A stretch of 49,142 nt of DNA from Lachnospiraceae bacterium JC7 (GCA_000513555.1 ALYD01000023.1:1-49142), one strand, 5' to 3'; counted from the first letter of the stretch, positions 25,459-35,209 are shown. A program made the numbers and translations. The notes: generated from the sequence alone by a model not told the origin.

Positions 25459-26949
25459 TCACAGTACTACTCCGTCCTTAAATATGGATATCTCTCTGAA
25501 CCCATGCTTTTCTGCCTGAGTCTGCTTTCCTGAAGCAATTTCTTTAACAAAATCAAAAAGACGTCTTCCTGCATCATCGATAGATTCACCCTGAGAAGCA
25601 ACCGGACCTGCGTTAAAATCTATCCAGTTCTTTTTCTTCTCAGCAAGCTTATCATTGGTAGCGATCTTTGCAACCGGTGCCGGAGAGCCAAACGGTGTTC
25701 CTCTTCCTGTTGTAAACAGGATCAAAGTACATCCCGCAGCAGTAAGGTTCGTACTTGAAACAAGATCATTTCCGGGGCCATATAACAGATTAAGTCCCTT
25801 TGTATGAACCTCCTCACCATAGGCAAGTACATCTGAAATCGCAGCCTTTCCACCTTTCTGAACGCATCCGCAGGATTTGTCCTCAAGTGTTGTTATACCG
25901 CCCTCTTTATTTCCGGGTGAAGGGTTATCATATACCACCTCATTGTGACTAATGAAATAGTCCTTAAATCCGTTAAGCATATTGGATGCTTTGTTGAATA
26001 TCTCTTCATTCACGCATCTGTCCATAAGCATGCTTTCAGCGCCGAACATCTCCGGAACCTCTGTAAGTATAGTGGTTCCTCCCTGGGCAACTACCATATC
26101 GGAAACTCTGCCTACCGTCGGATTCGCGGTTATTCCGGAAAGTCCGTCTGAACCGCCGCACTTCATTCCCAGTACCAGCTTGTCGATTCCAACTGTCTCT
26201 CTCTTGAATTTTGAAGCATATTCAGCAAGTTCCCTGAGAAGTGCCGATCCGGCCTCAAATTCATCCTCGACATCCTGACATGTAAGGAATTTCACTCTGT
26301 CCGGGTCGTATTCGCCAAGCTCCTTAAGAAACTGTTCGTGAGTCAGATTTTCGCATCCCAGTGACAGAACAAGCACTGCTCCGGCATTGGCATGACAAAC
26401 CAGATCGGCAAGTATCTTACGTGTCTGAGCATGATCTCCACCTGTCTGGGAACATCCGAAAGGATGAGTATATGTGTAGAGTCCATCTATTGAACCCTTT
26501 ACCAGTTCCTGATTCATTTCTACAAGATGCTTTGCCACATCATTGACACAGCCGACTGTCGGAATGATCCAGATCTCATTACGTGTTCCCACTTTTCCAT
26601 CAGGTCTCACATATCCTTCAAATGTTTCAACAGGCATATCTGTCTTTGCGGGAACAGCCGGATTATACGTATACACTACTTCCCCGCTTAAATTTGTCTT
26701 CATGTCATGTGTATGAACCCATTGTCCTGCTTTAACATTTTCAGTGGTGTGTCCTATGGACACACCATATTTAATTACCTGCTCGTCTTCGGGAATAGGC
26801 TTTACCGCCACCTTATGTCCCTGAGGAATATCCTCGATTGCTGTGATATCGATGTCACCGGTTCTTATCTCATCACCCTTTGCTATGGGGGCAATGGCAA
26901 CAACAACATTATCCTCCGGATTGATATGTACTACCTGTGCTTTGGCCAT
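25459..26949 (-). CDS. uxaA: Altronate dehydratase
   Basis: A 496-residue enzyme that dehydrates D-altronate to 2-keto-3-deoxygluconate in galacturonate breakdown. The N-terminal SAF domain (residues about 1-95, IGHTTENVKAGQWVHTHDM) and the large C-terminal domain are both present, with FEGYVRPDGKVGTRNE, cysteine-containing HPFGCSQTGGDH, GMKCGGSDGLSGITANP, and SCGCVQKGG, all typical of UxaA/GarD. It follows uxaB with a 30-base gap, so the two are co-transcribed from the promoter at 28569-28597. Confidence 0.96.
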   Translation of the reverse strand: MAKAQVVHINPEDNVVVAIAPIAKGDEIRTGDIDITAIEDIPQGHKVAVKPIPEDEQVIKYGVSIGHTTENVKAGQWVHTHDMKTNLSGEVVYTYNPAVPAKTDMPVETFEGYVRPDGKVGTRNEIWIIPTVGCVNDVAKHLVEMNQELVKGSIDGLYTYTHPFGCSQTGGDHAQTRKILADLVCHANAGAVLVLSLGCENLTHEQFLKELGEYDPDRVKFLTCQDVEDEFEAGSALLRELAEYASKFKRETVGIDKLVLGMKCGGSDGLSGITANPTVGRVSDMVVAQGGTTILTEVPEMFGAESMLMDRCVNEEIFNKASNMLNGFKDYFISHNEVVYDNPSPGNKEGGITTLEDKSCGCVQKGGKAAISDVLAYGEEVHTKGLNLLYGPGNDLVSSTNLTAAGCTLILFTTGRGTPFGSPAPVAKIATNDKLAEKKKNWIDFNAGPVASQGESIDDAGRRLFDFVKEIASGKQTQAEKHGFREISIFKDGVVL

Positions 26950-26979
26950 ATTTCTTTTCCCTAAGAAGGTTTCCTTTCA

Positions 26980-28473
26980 TTAAAGTACTGATGCGTATGC
27001 AGCCTTCGCTCCCTGCTCCTTGATAAGAGTAAGGTTCTTTACTGTTACTGCCTCAAAATTCAGAACCTTTGTAAGATCCTGTCCCCAGAACTCTTCATTG
27101 GTCATAACGGCATGAACGAGAGTCTTCACATCATCATCCTTATGAGCCTCATAGAAGTCTATTACTTCCTTATCATCCTGAATCTTGTATTCATTACCTT
27201 TTGGACGTCTGCAGATAAGTCCATCCTCTTCACGACGCTGCACATCATTGTTATAGAATGCGATATATGCGGCAAAGCTCATGGCAAGAACCTCAGGAAG
27301 CTTTCCGAATTTTTCAACATACTCGAGAAGTGAAGGCATATTTCTGGCTCTCCACTTCGATGTGGAGTTAAGAGAAATACTCATGAGCTGGTGATCAACA
27401 AACGGGTTATTGAAACGATCCTCTACAGCTGATGCAAAGTTCTCGCAATCCTCCTTATCTAACGGAAGAATCGGAATGATCTCATCCTGAAGCATCTTGT
27501 TCATATAATTCTTAACCACATCATCATGCATGCAGTCACGAACGATATCAAAACCTGCAAGATAGGCACCAAGAACAAAACCTGTGTGAGCACCGTTAAG
27601 GATACGAACCTTTCTCTTCTTATAAGGAGCTACCTCAGGAACAACATGAACATTTACTCCGGCCTTCTTGAAAGGAAGCTTATCCTCAAGCTCCTTAGGA
27701 CCCTCGATGTACCATACTCCGAATACCTCACCGACATCTGTGAGCGGATCAGTGTAGCCATTCTCCTTATCAAGCTCTTCTACTTCCTTTGGATCACGTA
27801 TACGACCGGGAACGATTCTGTCAACCAGTGTAGAACAGAAAAGAACTTCATCGTTAACCCACTTCTTAAAATCGGCTCCGAGGTTCCACTCATCGATATG
27901 ACGGTTAACTATCTTCTTGAGCTCCTGTCCGTTATTGTCGATAAGCTCGCAGGAAAGAACCACAACCCCGGCTTTTCCCGCCTTAAATCTCTCATACAGT
28001 ACCCTGGTCATTTTTCCCGGGAAGGAAACAGGGGGCTCCTGCTCGAAGCTGGTCTCAGGATCATAAACGATTCCCGCCTCAGTAGTGTTGGAAACGATAT
28101 ATTCAAGATCATCCGACTTGGCAAGCTCGATCATAGCCGCAAAGCCTTCCTTAGTATATGGATTGATGGCATCCTTAACTGATGAGATAACTCTCTTGTT
28201 GTTTACCTTCTTTCCGTTCTCAGAACCGCGAAGATAAAGTGTGTAAAGACCCTCCTGCTCATTGATAAGCTCAGTAAGTCCCTGGGCTATAGGCTGAACC
28301 AGACTTGCCTTGCCGTTCCATCCCGCCTTCTCATTTGACATATCGAACCAATAGTCAACAAAGGCCCTGAGGAAATTACCCTCACCGAACTGCATGACTT
28401 TTACAGGAGCATCTTTAAGGATATACCCCTGATAACCTGACTTCTCAAGTACCTGATAGTTTAACTTTTCCAT
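26980..28473 (-). CDS. uxaB: Tagaturonate reductase (altronate oxidoreductase)
   Basis: A 497-residue polyol-dehydrogenase-family enzyme that reduces D-tagaturonate to D-altronate with NADH. MQFGEGNFLRAFVDYWF is the typical start; VSNTTEAGIVYD, VDRIVPGR and KVRILNGAHTG are family motifs, the last with the catalytic Lys/Asn/His set. The frame is open 25 codons upstream, but the ATG at 28473 follows AGGGGATA and fits the family N-terminus. It is first in the operon with uxaA. No uxaC is in the window, so the isomerase must lie elsewhere. Confidence 0.95.
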   Translation of the reverse strand: MEKLNYQVLEKSGYQGYILKDAPVKVMQFGEGNFLRAFVDYWFDMSNEKAGWNGKASLVQPIAQGLTELINEQEGLYTLYLRGSENGKKVNNKRVISSVKDAINPYTKEGFAAMIELAKSDDLEYIVSNTTEAGIVYDPETSFEQEPPVSFPGKMTRVLYERFKAGKAGVVVLSCELIDNNGQELKKIVNRHIDEWNLGADFKKWVNDEVLFCSTLVDRIVPGRIRDPKEVEELDKENGYTDPLTDVGEVFGVWYIEGPKELEDKLPFKKAGVNVHVVPEVAPYKKRKVRILNGAHTGFVLGAYLAGFDIVRDCMHDDVVKNYMNKMLQDEIIPILPLDKEDCENFASAVEDRFNNPFVDHQLMSISLNSTSKWRARNMPSLLEYVEKFGKLPEVLAMSFAAYIAFYNNDVQRREEDGLICRRPKGNEYKIQDDKEVIDFYEAHKDDDVKTLVHAVMTNEEFWGQDLTKVLNFEAVTVKNLTLIKEQGAKAAYASVL

Positions 28474-28551
28474 TGAATTATCCCCTTTCAATCGAATCAA
28501 CTTCATTTTTATTTTATGCTTACATGTTCTCACAGTTCTCTGCCGCATTTC

Positions 28552-28565
28552 TGTAAGCGCTTACA
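28552..28565. promoter_or_regulatory. cre-like operator at the uxaBA start site
   Basis: TGTAAGCGCTTACA, a perfect palindrome that fits the catabolite-response element (TGWAANCGNTNWCA). It lies directly downstream of the -10 box and covers the start site, so binding of CcpA or a LacI-type regulator should repress uxaBA. Confidence 0.8.
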
Positions 28566-28568
28566 TTT

Positions 28569-28597
28569 AATATATTCTGTTTATACACATATGTCAA
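28569..28597 (-). promoter_or_regulatory. Promoter of uxaB-uxaA
   Basis: A perfect TTGACA (28592-28597) and TATATT (28569-28574) on the minus strand with a 17-base spacer. Confidence 0.85.
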
Positions 28598-28647
28598 TTA
28601 GTAAAATAAATACGAATTTTAATACCTTTTTTGTCAGTATTTCACTA

Positions 28648-28722
28648 AATAAAAAACGTTCGGAAATGTTGCTCCCTGAAATCGTTTTTTTCTGACTTCA
28701 GGAAACATCATATCCAAACGTT
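28648..28722 (-). terminator. Long imperfect terminator hairpin after the MarR gene
   Basis: On the minus strand, segments AACGTT, GGA, ATGTT and CCTGAA pair in order with TTCAGG, AACAT, TCC and AACGTT, ending in TTTTTTATTT. With the uxa promoter this fills the 307-base gap. Confidence 0.6.
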
Positions 28723-28780
28723 AATTCTGTAAACGACATAAAAACAGTTTCATCGGTGACCGTTCCCGGACTTTTGTCTG

Positions 28781-29245
28781 TTATCTTCTATCGTTCTTTT
28801 TAAAATGCTTAGGATCCAGTTCAGGTATCATTTCATCCGTAATAGTTGCGATCATATGATCCAGCCGCTCTATATCTTCCTTTGAGAAGCGTTCCTCACA
28901 TCTTTCAACTATCTTCTGCAGAAACTCATAACTGTTTTTATAATAATCCTTCAGCTTATCAGTTGCTCTTAAAAAATACTCTCTGTGGTCTGTTTCTGAC
29001 TGAACCTTTTCTATATACCCCTTCTGAATCAGGGCATTGACTTTATAAGCCGCATTGGGAGCTGATATACCCATCATCTTTGCAAACTCAGCCACAGTAG
29101 GTTCTCCGAGGGACTTTATACATTCAAGACTAAAAGCCTCAACAGAGGTCAGCGTATCATCACCGGAATTTTCTTTGGAAAACACCTGCATATAAAAATG
29201 TACTCTGAATCGATTATATAATTCCTCGAAAGTGTTACTTAACAT
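28781..29245 (-). CDS. MarR family regulator, possible fatty-acid regulator (FabT-like)
   Basis: A 154-residue winged-helix protein: dimer helices at both ends, and a DNA-binding core at about 50-95 (PTVAEFAKMMGISAPNAAYKVNALIQKGYI, then the wing SETDHREYFLRAT). It lies just downstream of the fab cluster on the same strand, separated by a terminator-like stem. MarR-type FabT sits beside the fab cluster in streptococci and represses it, so this is a good candidate for the same role; the link is inferred from position only. Confidence 0.88.
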   Translation of the reverse strand: MLSNTFEELYNRFRVHFYMQVFSKENSGDDTLTSVEAFSLECIKSLGEPTVAEFAKMMGISAPNAAYKVNALIQKGYIEKVQSETDHREYFLRATDKLKDYYKNSYEFLQKIVERCEERFSKEDIERLDHMIATITDEMIPELDPKHFKKNDRR

Positions 29246-29365
29246 ATCTGATCTTCCTTAACTCAATAAAAATCTTATACTTTGTATTCTTTTTAACCAT
29301 ATGCTACAGATTATAACATATATACCCTTTAAGAATAATACAAACAAGTGTGAAATCATTATAGC

Positions 29366-29403
29366 AAATAAGGCTATCGATTAAGAAGATAATCGATAGC
29401 CTT
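29366..29403 (-). terminator. Hairpin at the end of the fab operon
   Basis: AAGGCTATCGATTA pairs perfectly with TAATCGATAGCCTT around AGAAGA. The T run on the minus strand is short (TTATTT), so read-through into the MarR gene is possible. Confidence 0.7.
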
Positions 29404-29407
29404 ATTA

Positions 29408-29884
29408 TCACTGCACTGCAAATGTAAGTTCAGCAACAACTGCCGTCTTTCCGTCTACGGTTGCTGTTGCAGTACCTATACCTACAGGTCCGTGCATTTT
29501 TGTAAGCTCACAGTGGAATTCAAGCACATCTCCGGGTCTCACCTGACGCTTAAAACGTGCATTTCTGATGCCTCCGAACAGTGCGATCTTTCCTTTGTTT
29601 TCCGGCATACTGAGAAGTGCCACAGCACCGGTCTGTGCCAATGCTTCGATAATGAGCACTCCAGGCATTACAGGATACTCCGGAAAATGCCCCTGGAAGA
29701 AAGGTTCATTTACACTGACACATTTTATCGCATCTGCAAATTTCCCCGGCTCATAGTCCTTAACTTTATCTATAAGAAGGAATGGGTATCTGTGGGGTAT
29801 GATTTTTTTGATCTCTTCTATATTTAATGTCTTAGGTATTCTTGCTTCAGAAGCATTTCCCTGTTCTTTAATATCTTCTGCCAT
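29408..29884 (-). CDS. fabZ: 3-hydroxyacyl-ACP dehydratase
   Basis: A 158-residue hot-dog-fold dehydratase that makes trans-2-enoyl-ACP. The catalytic His is in [14 protein letters not shown] and the Glu in [15 protein letters not shown]. An extra N-terminal stretch of about 20 residues precedes the usual start. The frame is open upstream, but the ATG at 29884 follows AAGGAG at proper spacing and avoids overlap with fabF. It is the last gene of the fab operon. Confidence 0.95.
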   Translation of the reverse strand: MAEDIKEQGNASEARIPKTLNIEEIKKIIPHRYPFLLIDKVKDYEPGKFADAIKCVSVNEPFFQGHFPEYPVMPGVLIIEALAQTGAVALLSMPENKGKIALFGGIRNARFKRQVRPGDVLEFHCELTKMHGPVGIGTATATVDGKTAVVAELTFAVQ

Positions 29885-29909
29885 ATATATTCTCTCCTTT
29901 ATATCCCAA

Positions 29910-31151
29910 TCAGGCTTTTGCAAAAATAAGACAAGCATTGTGTCCGCCGAAGCCCAGCGAATTACTCAATGCATACTTAAGCTCAGAATTTCTTCCTTCA
30001 TTGGGAACTACATCCAGATCGCACTCAGGATCAGGACTTCTGTAGTTGATGGTAGCCGGAATAAAGCCTTCCTCAAGTGCCTTTACACAGAAAACAGCTT
30101 CCACTCCTCCTGCAGCTCCGAGAAGATGTCCTGTCATGGACTTTGTTGAAGACACAGGAATATTGTAGGCACCGTCCCCGAATACTGCCTTTATGGCCTT
30201 TGTCTCACAGGAATCATTAAGATGTGTGGAGGTTCCATGGGCATTGATATAAGAAATATCCTCAGGTTCTATGCCTGCATCCTTTATGGCGAGACGCATA
30301 CACTCAGCTCCGCCTTCTCCTTCGGGATTTGGACTGGTGATATGGAAGGCATCACAATTTGCGCCGTATCCTACGATCTCGGCTATGATCTTTGCACCGC
30401 GGTGAACCGCATGCTCATACTCTTCCATAACGAGGATACCGGCACCTTCGCCCATAACAAAGCCGCTTCTCTCACTGTCAAAAGGAATGCTTGCCCTGTT
30501 AGGATCCTCTGAATGATTGAGAGCGCGCATACTGCTGAATCCACCTATTCCCAGTGGTGAAATGCAGGATTCTGTACCTCCCGCTATCATTACGTCTTCA
30601 TATCCGTCTCTTACTCTGTGAAAAGCATCACCGATTGCATTGGAACCGCCTGCACATGCTGTAACAGGACATGTACACATTCCTTTAAATCCATGACGTA
30701 TAGCCACATTTGCTGCTGCCATATTTGAAATGGTCATAGGGATAAAAAACGGAGAAACTCTCTCAAAGCCATGATTCTCAGCCTTTGTATGCTCTGACTC
30801 TATGGTATCCAGAGCACCTATTCCGGAAGATACTATAACACCTATACGTGACGGATCATATTCACCTGATTCTTTTATTCCGCTCTGGACTATGGCCTCC
30901 TCGGCTGCCACAAGAGCAAACTGAGTAAATCTTGAAAGATGTTTCTGTTCACGGCGATCTATAAGAGCCGAAGGATCAAAATTCTTAACCTCTCCAGCAA
31001 GCTTTACAGTGAAATTCTCTGTATCAAAATGTGTTATAGCTGCGATACCGCATTTCCCCTGGCGGATACTGTCCCATGATTCTGCCACTGTGTTTCCTGT
31101 GGGGTTGACAGTTCCGAGACCTGTTATCACTACTCTTCGCTTTTTCTCCAT
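29910..31151 (-). CDS. fabF: 3-oxoacyl-ACP synthase II
   Basis: A 413-residue condensing enzyme for chain elongation. The nucleophile Cys is in [16 protein letters not shown], and the two His are in [11 protein letters not shown] and [13 protein letters not shown]. It begins [16 protein letters not shown], typical of FabF. It lies 144 bases after fabG; this unusually wide gap in a packed operon is filled by a row of GC-rich hairpins. Confidence 0.96.
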   Translation of the reverse strand: MEKKRRVVITGLGTVNPTGNTVAESWDSIRQGKCGIAAITHFDTENFTVKLAGEVKNFDPSALIDRREQKHLSRFTQFALVAAEEAIVQSGIKESGEYDPSRIGVIVSSGIGALDTIESEHTKAENHGFERVSPFFIPMTISNMAAANVAIRHGFKGMCTCPVTACAGGSNAIGDAFHRVRDGYEDVMIAGGTESCISPLGIGGFSSMRALNHSEDPNRASIPFDSERSGFVMGEGAGILVMEEYEHAVHRGAKIIAEIVGYGANCDAFHITSPNPEGEGGAECMRLAIKDAGIEPEDISYINAHGTSTHLNDSCETKAIKAVFGDGAYNIPVSSTKSMTGHLLGAAGGVEAVFCVKALEEGFIPATINYRSPDPECDLDVVPNEGRNSELKYALSNSLGFGGHNACLIFAKA

Positions 31152-31199
31152 TTTCGCTCCAATCTAATAATTAATGTAAACTCTCTTTATATTCGCGTT

Positions 31200-31296
31200 C
31201 CGCCGGTCAGGTTCGGTTTTGTCAACCTCACCTGATCCCTTCGGGACCCGAGCCCGCTCGGGCCATATCGCTCCGGAGTTTGCTGATGCAAACTCC
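31200..31296. repeat. Row of GC-rich hairpins between fabG and fabF
   Basis: Reading the plus strand: TCAGGT ... ACCTGA with inner AGGTT/AACCT, then TCCCTTCGGGA, then CCGAGCCCGCTCGG, then GGAGTTTGC-TGAT-GCAAACTCC. The last stem touches the fabG stop codon. There is no T run on the minus strand. Local GC is well above that of the neighbours. It looks like an inserted palindromic element or an mRNA-processing region. Confidence 0.7.
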
Positions 31297-32042
31297 TACG
31301 CTCCCATTCCACCGTCGATGCCGAGGACCTGGCCGGTAATATAGCGGGCATCATCCGACGCAAGGAAAGCTGCTGCCTTTGCTATATCTTCCGCCTGGCC
31401 GAATTTTCCTGCAGGAATACGTGAAAGCATGGTCTCCTTTACCTTTTCCGGAAGTGAACCTGTCATATCAGTATCGATAAAGCCGGGAGCTATGACATTG
31501 GCAGTGATACCGCGACTTGCATACTCCAGAGCAGTTGTCTTCGTCAGACCGATTATTCCCGCCTTTGATGCAGAATAATTTGCCTGACCTGCATTTCCAT
31601 GAAGACCAACGATTGAGGAAATGTTAACTATCCTGCCGGATCTCTGCTTGAGCATTATCTTTCCCGCATACTTTGTCATCAGGAACGCCCCGCGAAGATT
31701 TTTGGAAATTACCTCATCAAAATCTTCAGCACTCATTCTTAACATAAGGTTATCCCTTGTTATTCCTGCATTATTCACAAGGATATCAATACTTCCGAAG
31801 TGCTCCTGCGTCTTTGTTATAAGTTCGTTCACCGCATTCTCATCAGAGACATCCGCACATACGGATATTGCCGAAACCCCGGCCTCCTGACAGAGCTTTA
31901 CTGTTTCCTCAGCAGCCTTTTCATTCCCTGCATAATCCACAACCACATTACAGCCTCTTGATGCAAATTCAACTGCTATGGCTCTTCCTATACCTCTTGA
32001 TGCACCTGTAACGATTGCGGTCTTTCCTTTTAAACCATCCAT
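31296..32042 (-). CDS. fabG: 3-oxoacyl-ACP reductase
   Basis: A 248-residue short-chain dehydrogenase, NADPH-dependent. Cofactor loop TGASRGIGRAIA, NNAG in ILVNNAGITRDNL, catalytic Ser-Tyr-Lys in NISSIVG and ANYSASKAG. Length and the final GQVLGIDGGMGA are standard. It lies 12 bases after fabD. Confidence 0.96.
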   Translation of the reverse strand: MDGLKGKTAIVTGASRGIGRAIAVEFASRGCNVVVDYAGNEKAAEETVKLCQEAGVSAISVCADVSDENAVNELITKTQEHFGSIDILVNNAGITRDNLMLRMSAEDFDEVISKNLRGAFLMTKYAGKIMLKQRSGRIVNISSIVGLHGNAGQANYSASKAGIIGLTKTTALEYASRGITANVIAPGFIDTDMTGSLPEKVKETMLSRIPAGKFGQAEDIAKAAAFLASDDARYITGQVLGIDGGMGA

Positions 32043-32054
32043 CTTCTTCTCTCT

Positions 32055-33068
32055 TTATCTTGCTGTAAGCTTTTCAACATCTTCAGATGTTTCAACAGCG
32101 TTTACGGTGTAATCACTTATTCCCATATCTTTGGCAACTTTCTTAACAAAACCGCTAAGAGTATGTCCGGGACCTATTTCCACAAAATCAGTCACTCCTT
32201 TTGCGAAAAGGTTCCTTATTATAGCTTCCATACGTACAGGTTTCTGAACCTGCTCAACCAAAAGCTCCGGAATAGCTTTCCGAAAAGCTGCCGCTGTTGT
32301 GGCTGTAGTAGATTTAACTGATGAACTGACTGCTTCCGATTCATCTCCGAGATAATTGAAAAGAACGTTGCACTTGGGACGATTCATACGTATATTCCTG
32401 AAATAACCCTGAAGTGCATCACCTGCCGATGACATGTAGCTTGTATGGAAAGGTCCTGAAACCTTAAGCGGTATACAGCGTACCTTATCAAATTCTGAAG
32501 CAAGCTCTGCGACCATTTCTACTGCTTCCTTCTCTCCTCCGATCACTATCTGGCCCGGACAGTTATAGTTGCAGATTGATACTATCTTACCGCTCTCTGT
32601 TCTTACCTTCTCGCAGCAGGCCTCAAGGTCTGATTCACCCATCCCCAGAACTGCCGTCATACCGCAGTCCACACCTTCACTGGCCTCAGCCATCTTCTGT
32701 CCTCTGAATGCTACCATCTCAACCGCAGTTTCTGAATCCATTACTTCTGCTGCCTGTAATGCAGAATACTCTCCGAGAGAAAGTCCTGCTGCATAGTCGG
32801 GACGAATTCCATGAACCTTAAGTATTTCTGTTACACCACAGGCAAAAGCCACCATAGCCGGCTGTGTATAACGTGTCTCATTGATAACCCCGTCAGGATC
32901 TTCAAAGCACAAACGGCAAAGATCATAATTTCTGTCAGAATAATTCTTCTGCAATCCCTCTGAGACACCGTCAAACACTCTGCGAAACTCAGGATAATCA
33001 CGATAGAGGTCCGCTCCCATTCCTGCATGCTGACTTCCCTGTCCTGCATATAAAAAAGCTGTTTTCAT
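32055..33068 (-). CDS. fabD: Malonyl-CoA:ACP transacylase
   Basis: A 337-residue acyltransferase that loads malonate on ACP. The oxyanion motif is FLYAGQGSQHAGMG, the nucleophile Ser is in AAGLSLGEYSAL, and the catalytic His in VSGPFHTSYM. It is slightly longer than common FabD (about 310), with an insertion around SEAVSSSVKSTTATTAAAF. It sits 15 bases after fabK. Confidence 0.95.
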   Translation of the reverse strand: MKTAFLYAGQGSQHAGMGADLYRDYPEFRRVFDGVSEGLQKNYSDRNYDLCRLCFEDPDGVINETRYTQPAMVAFACGVTEILKVHGIRPDYAAGLSLGEYSALQAAEVMDSETAVEMVAFRGQKMAEASEGVDCGMTAVLGMGESDLEACCEKVRTESGKIVSICNYNCPGQIVIGGEKEAVEMVAELASEFDKVRCIPLKVSGPFHTSYMSSAGDALQGYFRNIRMNRPKCNVLFNYLGDESEAVSSSVKSTTATTAAAFRKAIPELLVEQVQKPVRMEAIIRNLFAKGVTDFVEIGPGHTLSGFVKKVAKDMGISDYTVNAVETSEDVEKLTAR

Positions 33069-33083
33069 TATTTCGCCTTTCCA

Positions 33084-34007
33084 TTACATCTGTGTTATAT
33101 CTTCCAAAATCTCAGCTACCGGACGGATATCGTGAAGCTGTCCGCAAACCTGCCCCGACATGAGTGAACCGGTCTTCACATCACCTTCGAATACTGCACG
33201 GCGTAAAGACCCAAGTGTATACTTTTCAAGTTCCATTTTGTCGGCTCCTGCCTTCTCCTGCTTGAGATACTGAACTGTCATCTGGTTTTTAAGTACTCTT
33301 ACAGGTGTACCTCCGATACGTCCTGTAACTATGGCATCAGAACCCTTTGCCTTGAGAAGTGCCTCTTTGTAGTTTTCATGGATCGGACACTCGGGAGATG
33401 CAAGAAGAGCTGTACCTATCTGTACGCCGCATGCTCCAAGTGCAAGAGCTGCCTTGAACTGGCGATTATCTGCCACACCGCCTGCTGCAATTACAGGAAT
33501 ATCAACTGAATCAACAGTCTGCGGAACCAGCGCCATGGTTGTCATTTCTCCAACATGTCCACCGCTTTCGCATCCTTCGGCGATTACCGCATCCGCACCA
33601 AGCTTTTCAACATGCTGAGCGAGAATAGGGGCTCCGATAACAGGAATAACTTTTATTCCCGCAGCCTTAAAATCCGCCATATACTTACCAGGATTTCCTG
33701 CACCGGTTGTAACGACCGATACTTTCTCTTCGATGCAAACCTTTACAAAATCATCTGTAGCAGGATTCATAAGCATAAGGTTGACTCCGATAACAGGCTT
33801 GTATCCATCCTCTTTTTCCGGTGCCAGCTCTCTTGCTGTACGAATCTCATTTCTTAATTCTTCTGCTGTACGTATTCCTCCTGTACCAATGAGTCCAACA
33901 GCACCTGCATTGGCACAAGCCGCAGCAAAACGTCCTGTAGCAATATTTGCCATTCCACCCTGAATGACCGGATAACGAGTTCCTAAAATTTCGTTTAAAA
34001 GCTTCAT
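33084..34007 (-). CDS. fabK: Enoyl-ACP reductase II (FMN-dependent)
   Basis: A 307-residue flavoprotein of the nitronate-monooxygenase-like fold that reduces enoyl-ACP, replacing FabI. Typical motifs: RYPVIQGGMANIATGRFAAA, VVTTGAGNPGKY, EGCESGGHVGEMTTM and GACGVQIGTALL. Its place inside the fab operon supports FabK over nitronate monooxygenase. FabK enzymes are not sensitive to triclosan in studied bacteria. Confidence 0.94.
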   Translation of the reverse strand: MKLLNEILGTRYPVIQGGMANIATGRFAAACANAGAVGLIGTGGIRTAEELRNEIRTARELAPEKEDGYKPVIGVNLMLMNPATDDFVKVCIEEKVSVVTTGAGNPGKYMADFKAAGIKVIPVIGAPILAQHVEKLGADAVIAEGCESGGHVGEMTTMALVPQTVDSVDIPVIAAGGVADNRQFKAALALGACGVQIGTALLASPECPIHENYKEALLKAKGSDAIVTGRIGGTPVRVLKNQMTVQYLKQEKAGADKMELEKYTLGSLRRAVFEGDVKTGSLMSGQVCGQLHDIRPVAEILEDITQM

Positions 34008-34053
34008 GTTCTACCTTTTCTCTTCATTATTATTTGAATATCTTTGTTCTTAC

Positions 34054-34094
34054 CGCACAATCACCGGAAAAGTATTTTCTTTCCATAGTGTGCG
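34054..34094. other. Hairpin between fabH and fabK
   Basis: CGCACA pairs with TGTGCG and GGAAA with TTTCC in the 101-base gap. No T run follows on the minus strand, so a processing or stability role is more likely than termination. Confidence 0.45.
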
Positions 34095-34108
34095 AAACAT
34101 CAAAAATC

Positions 34109-35209
34109 CTACTTATAACTGATGATGCAGCCTCCCCATGTGAGTCCGCCGCCAAATCCAGCAAGTATCAGTCTTTCGCCTTCCTTCAGAAGTCCTTTCT
34201 CATGCATCTCACTCAGGGCTATAGGTATGGATGCTGCGCTTATATTTCCAAGCTTTTCCATATTCATAAAGAATTTATCCTCAGGTGCATGCATAGCTCT
34301 TATAACATGTCTGATGATCCTTGCATTGGCCTGATGACAGACCACATGATCTATATCATTAAGTTCAAATCCTGTTTTTTTGAGTAGCCCGTTTATGATC
34401 CTTGGAATGATGTCACAGGCAAATATAAAAACATCCTTGCCATCCATAAGCATATGATCTATTTCGGTAACATCTTCTTTTTTTCGATATTTTCTTTCAT
34501 ATGCCTTTGAATATATCGAAGGTGCCTCTATGGCTCCTGAACCTCTGGATCCCAAAAGGCTTACAAATCCTGTTCTCATGCCGGTTTCACGACAGGAATT
34601 TATATCTATAGTATTCGATTTATGTTTCTCGTGATCCTCAGTATTATCCGATGTAACTATCACAGCTCCTGCACCGTCTCCGAATAATATTGCTGTTGTA
34701 CGATCTTCCATGGAAATAAGTCTGGATAACTGTTCTGTACCTATGACCAATGCATATTTTCTTCCGGTATCACCGGTCTCTGTCTTTTCATTTTCCGGGT
34801 AGATATCATTTACACACAGGTTCGCATTCAACAGTCCTCTAGCTACTTCCAAAGCATAAATAAATCCACTGCAGGCAGCATTCAGATCCATGGCCGGGAC
34901 CTCAGGCAGTCCCAGTTCTCTCTGCACGAGAGCCGAAATGCTCGGTGTAGCAAGGTCAGGTGACATTGAAGCCACAACTATTGCCGCAATCTCTTCCTTT
35001 CTTATTCCTGCATCTCTGATTGCTTTTTCTCCGGCTTCTACAGCCAGAGTCAAAGCGCTTTCCTCCTCTGAGCAGAACTTTCTTTCATGGATTCCTGTTC
35101 TCGGATATATCCATGCATCCGAAGTATCCATTATTTCTCCCAGATCATCATTGGTAACTGTTCGACTGGGAAGCGCTCCCCCCAAGCCTATTATCTTTAT
35201 TCCGTTCAA
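34109..35209 (-). CDS. fabH: 3-oxoacyl-ACP synthase III, long form
   Basis: A 366-residue initiating condensing enzyme. The triad is clear: Cys at about 113 in LNAACSGFIYAL, His in VVCHQANARI and Asn in GNISAASIPIAL. The entry motif reads DTSDAWIYPRTGIHER (usually DTSDEWI). The chain is about 40 residues longer than the common 320-330; extra polar segments are seen at CVNDIYPENEKTETGDTGRK and at TSDNTEDHEKHKSNTID, both next to the acyl-binding region in the family's order. It starts the fatty acid chain from acetyl-CoA or a branched primer; the primer cannot be told. Confidence 0.94.
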   Translation of the reverse strand: MNGIKIIGLGGALPSRTVTNDDLGEIMDTSDAWIYPRTGIHERKFCSEEESALTLAVEAGEKAIRDAGIRKEEIAAIVVASMSPDLATPSISALVQRELGLPEVPAMDLNAACSGFIYALEVARGLLNANLCVNDIYPENEKTETGDTGRKYALVIGTEQLSRLISMEDRTTAILFGDGAGAVIVTSDNTEDHEKHKSNTIDINSCRETGMRTGFVSLLGSRGSGAIEAPSIYSKAYERKYRKKEDVTEIDHMLMDGKDVFIFACDIIPRIINGLLKKTGFELNDIDHVVCHQANARIIRHVIRAMHAPEDKFFMNMEKLGNISAASIPIALSEMHEKGLLKEGERLILAGFGGGLTWGGCIISYK

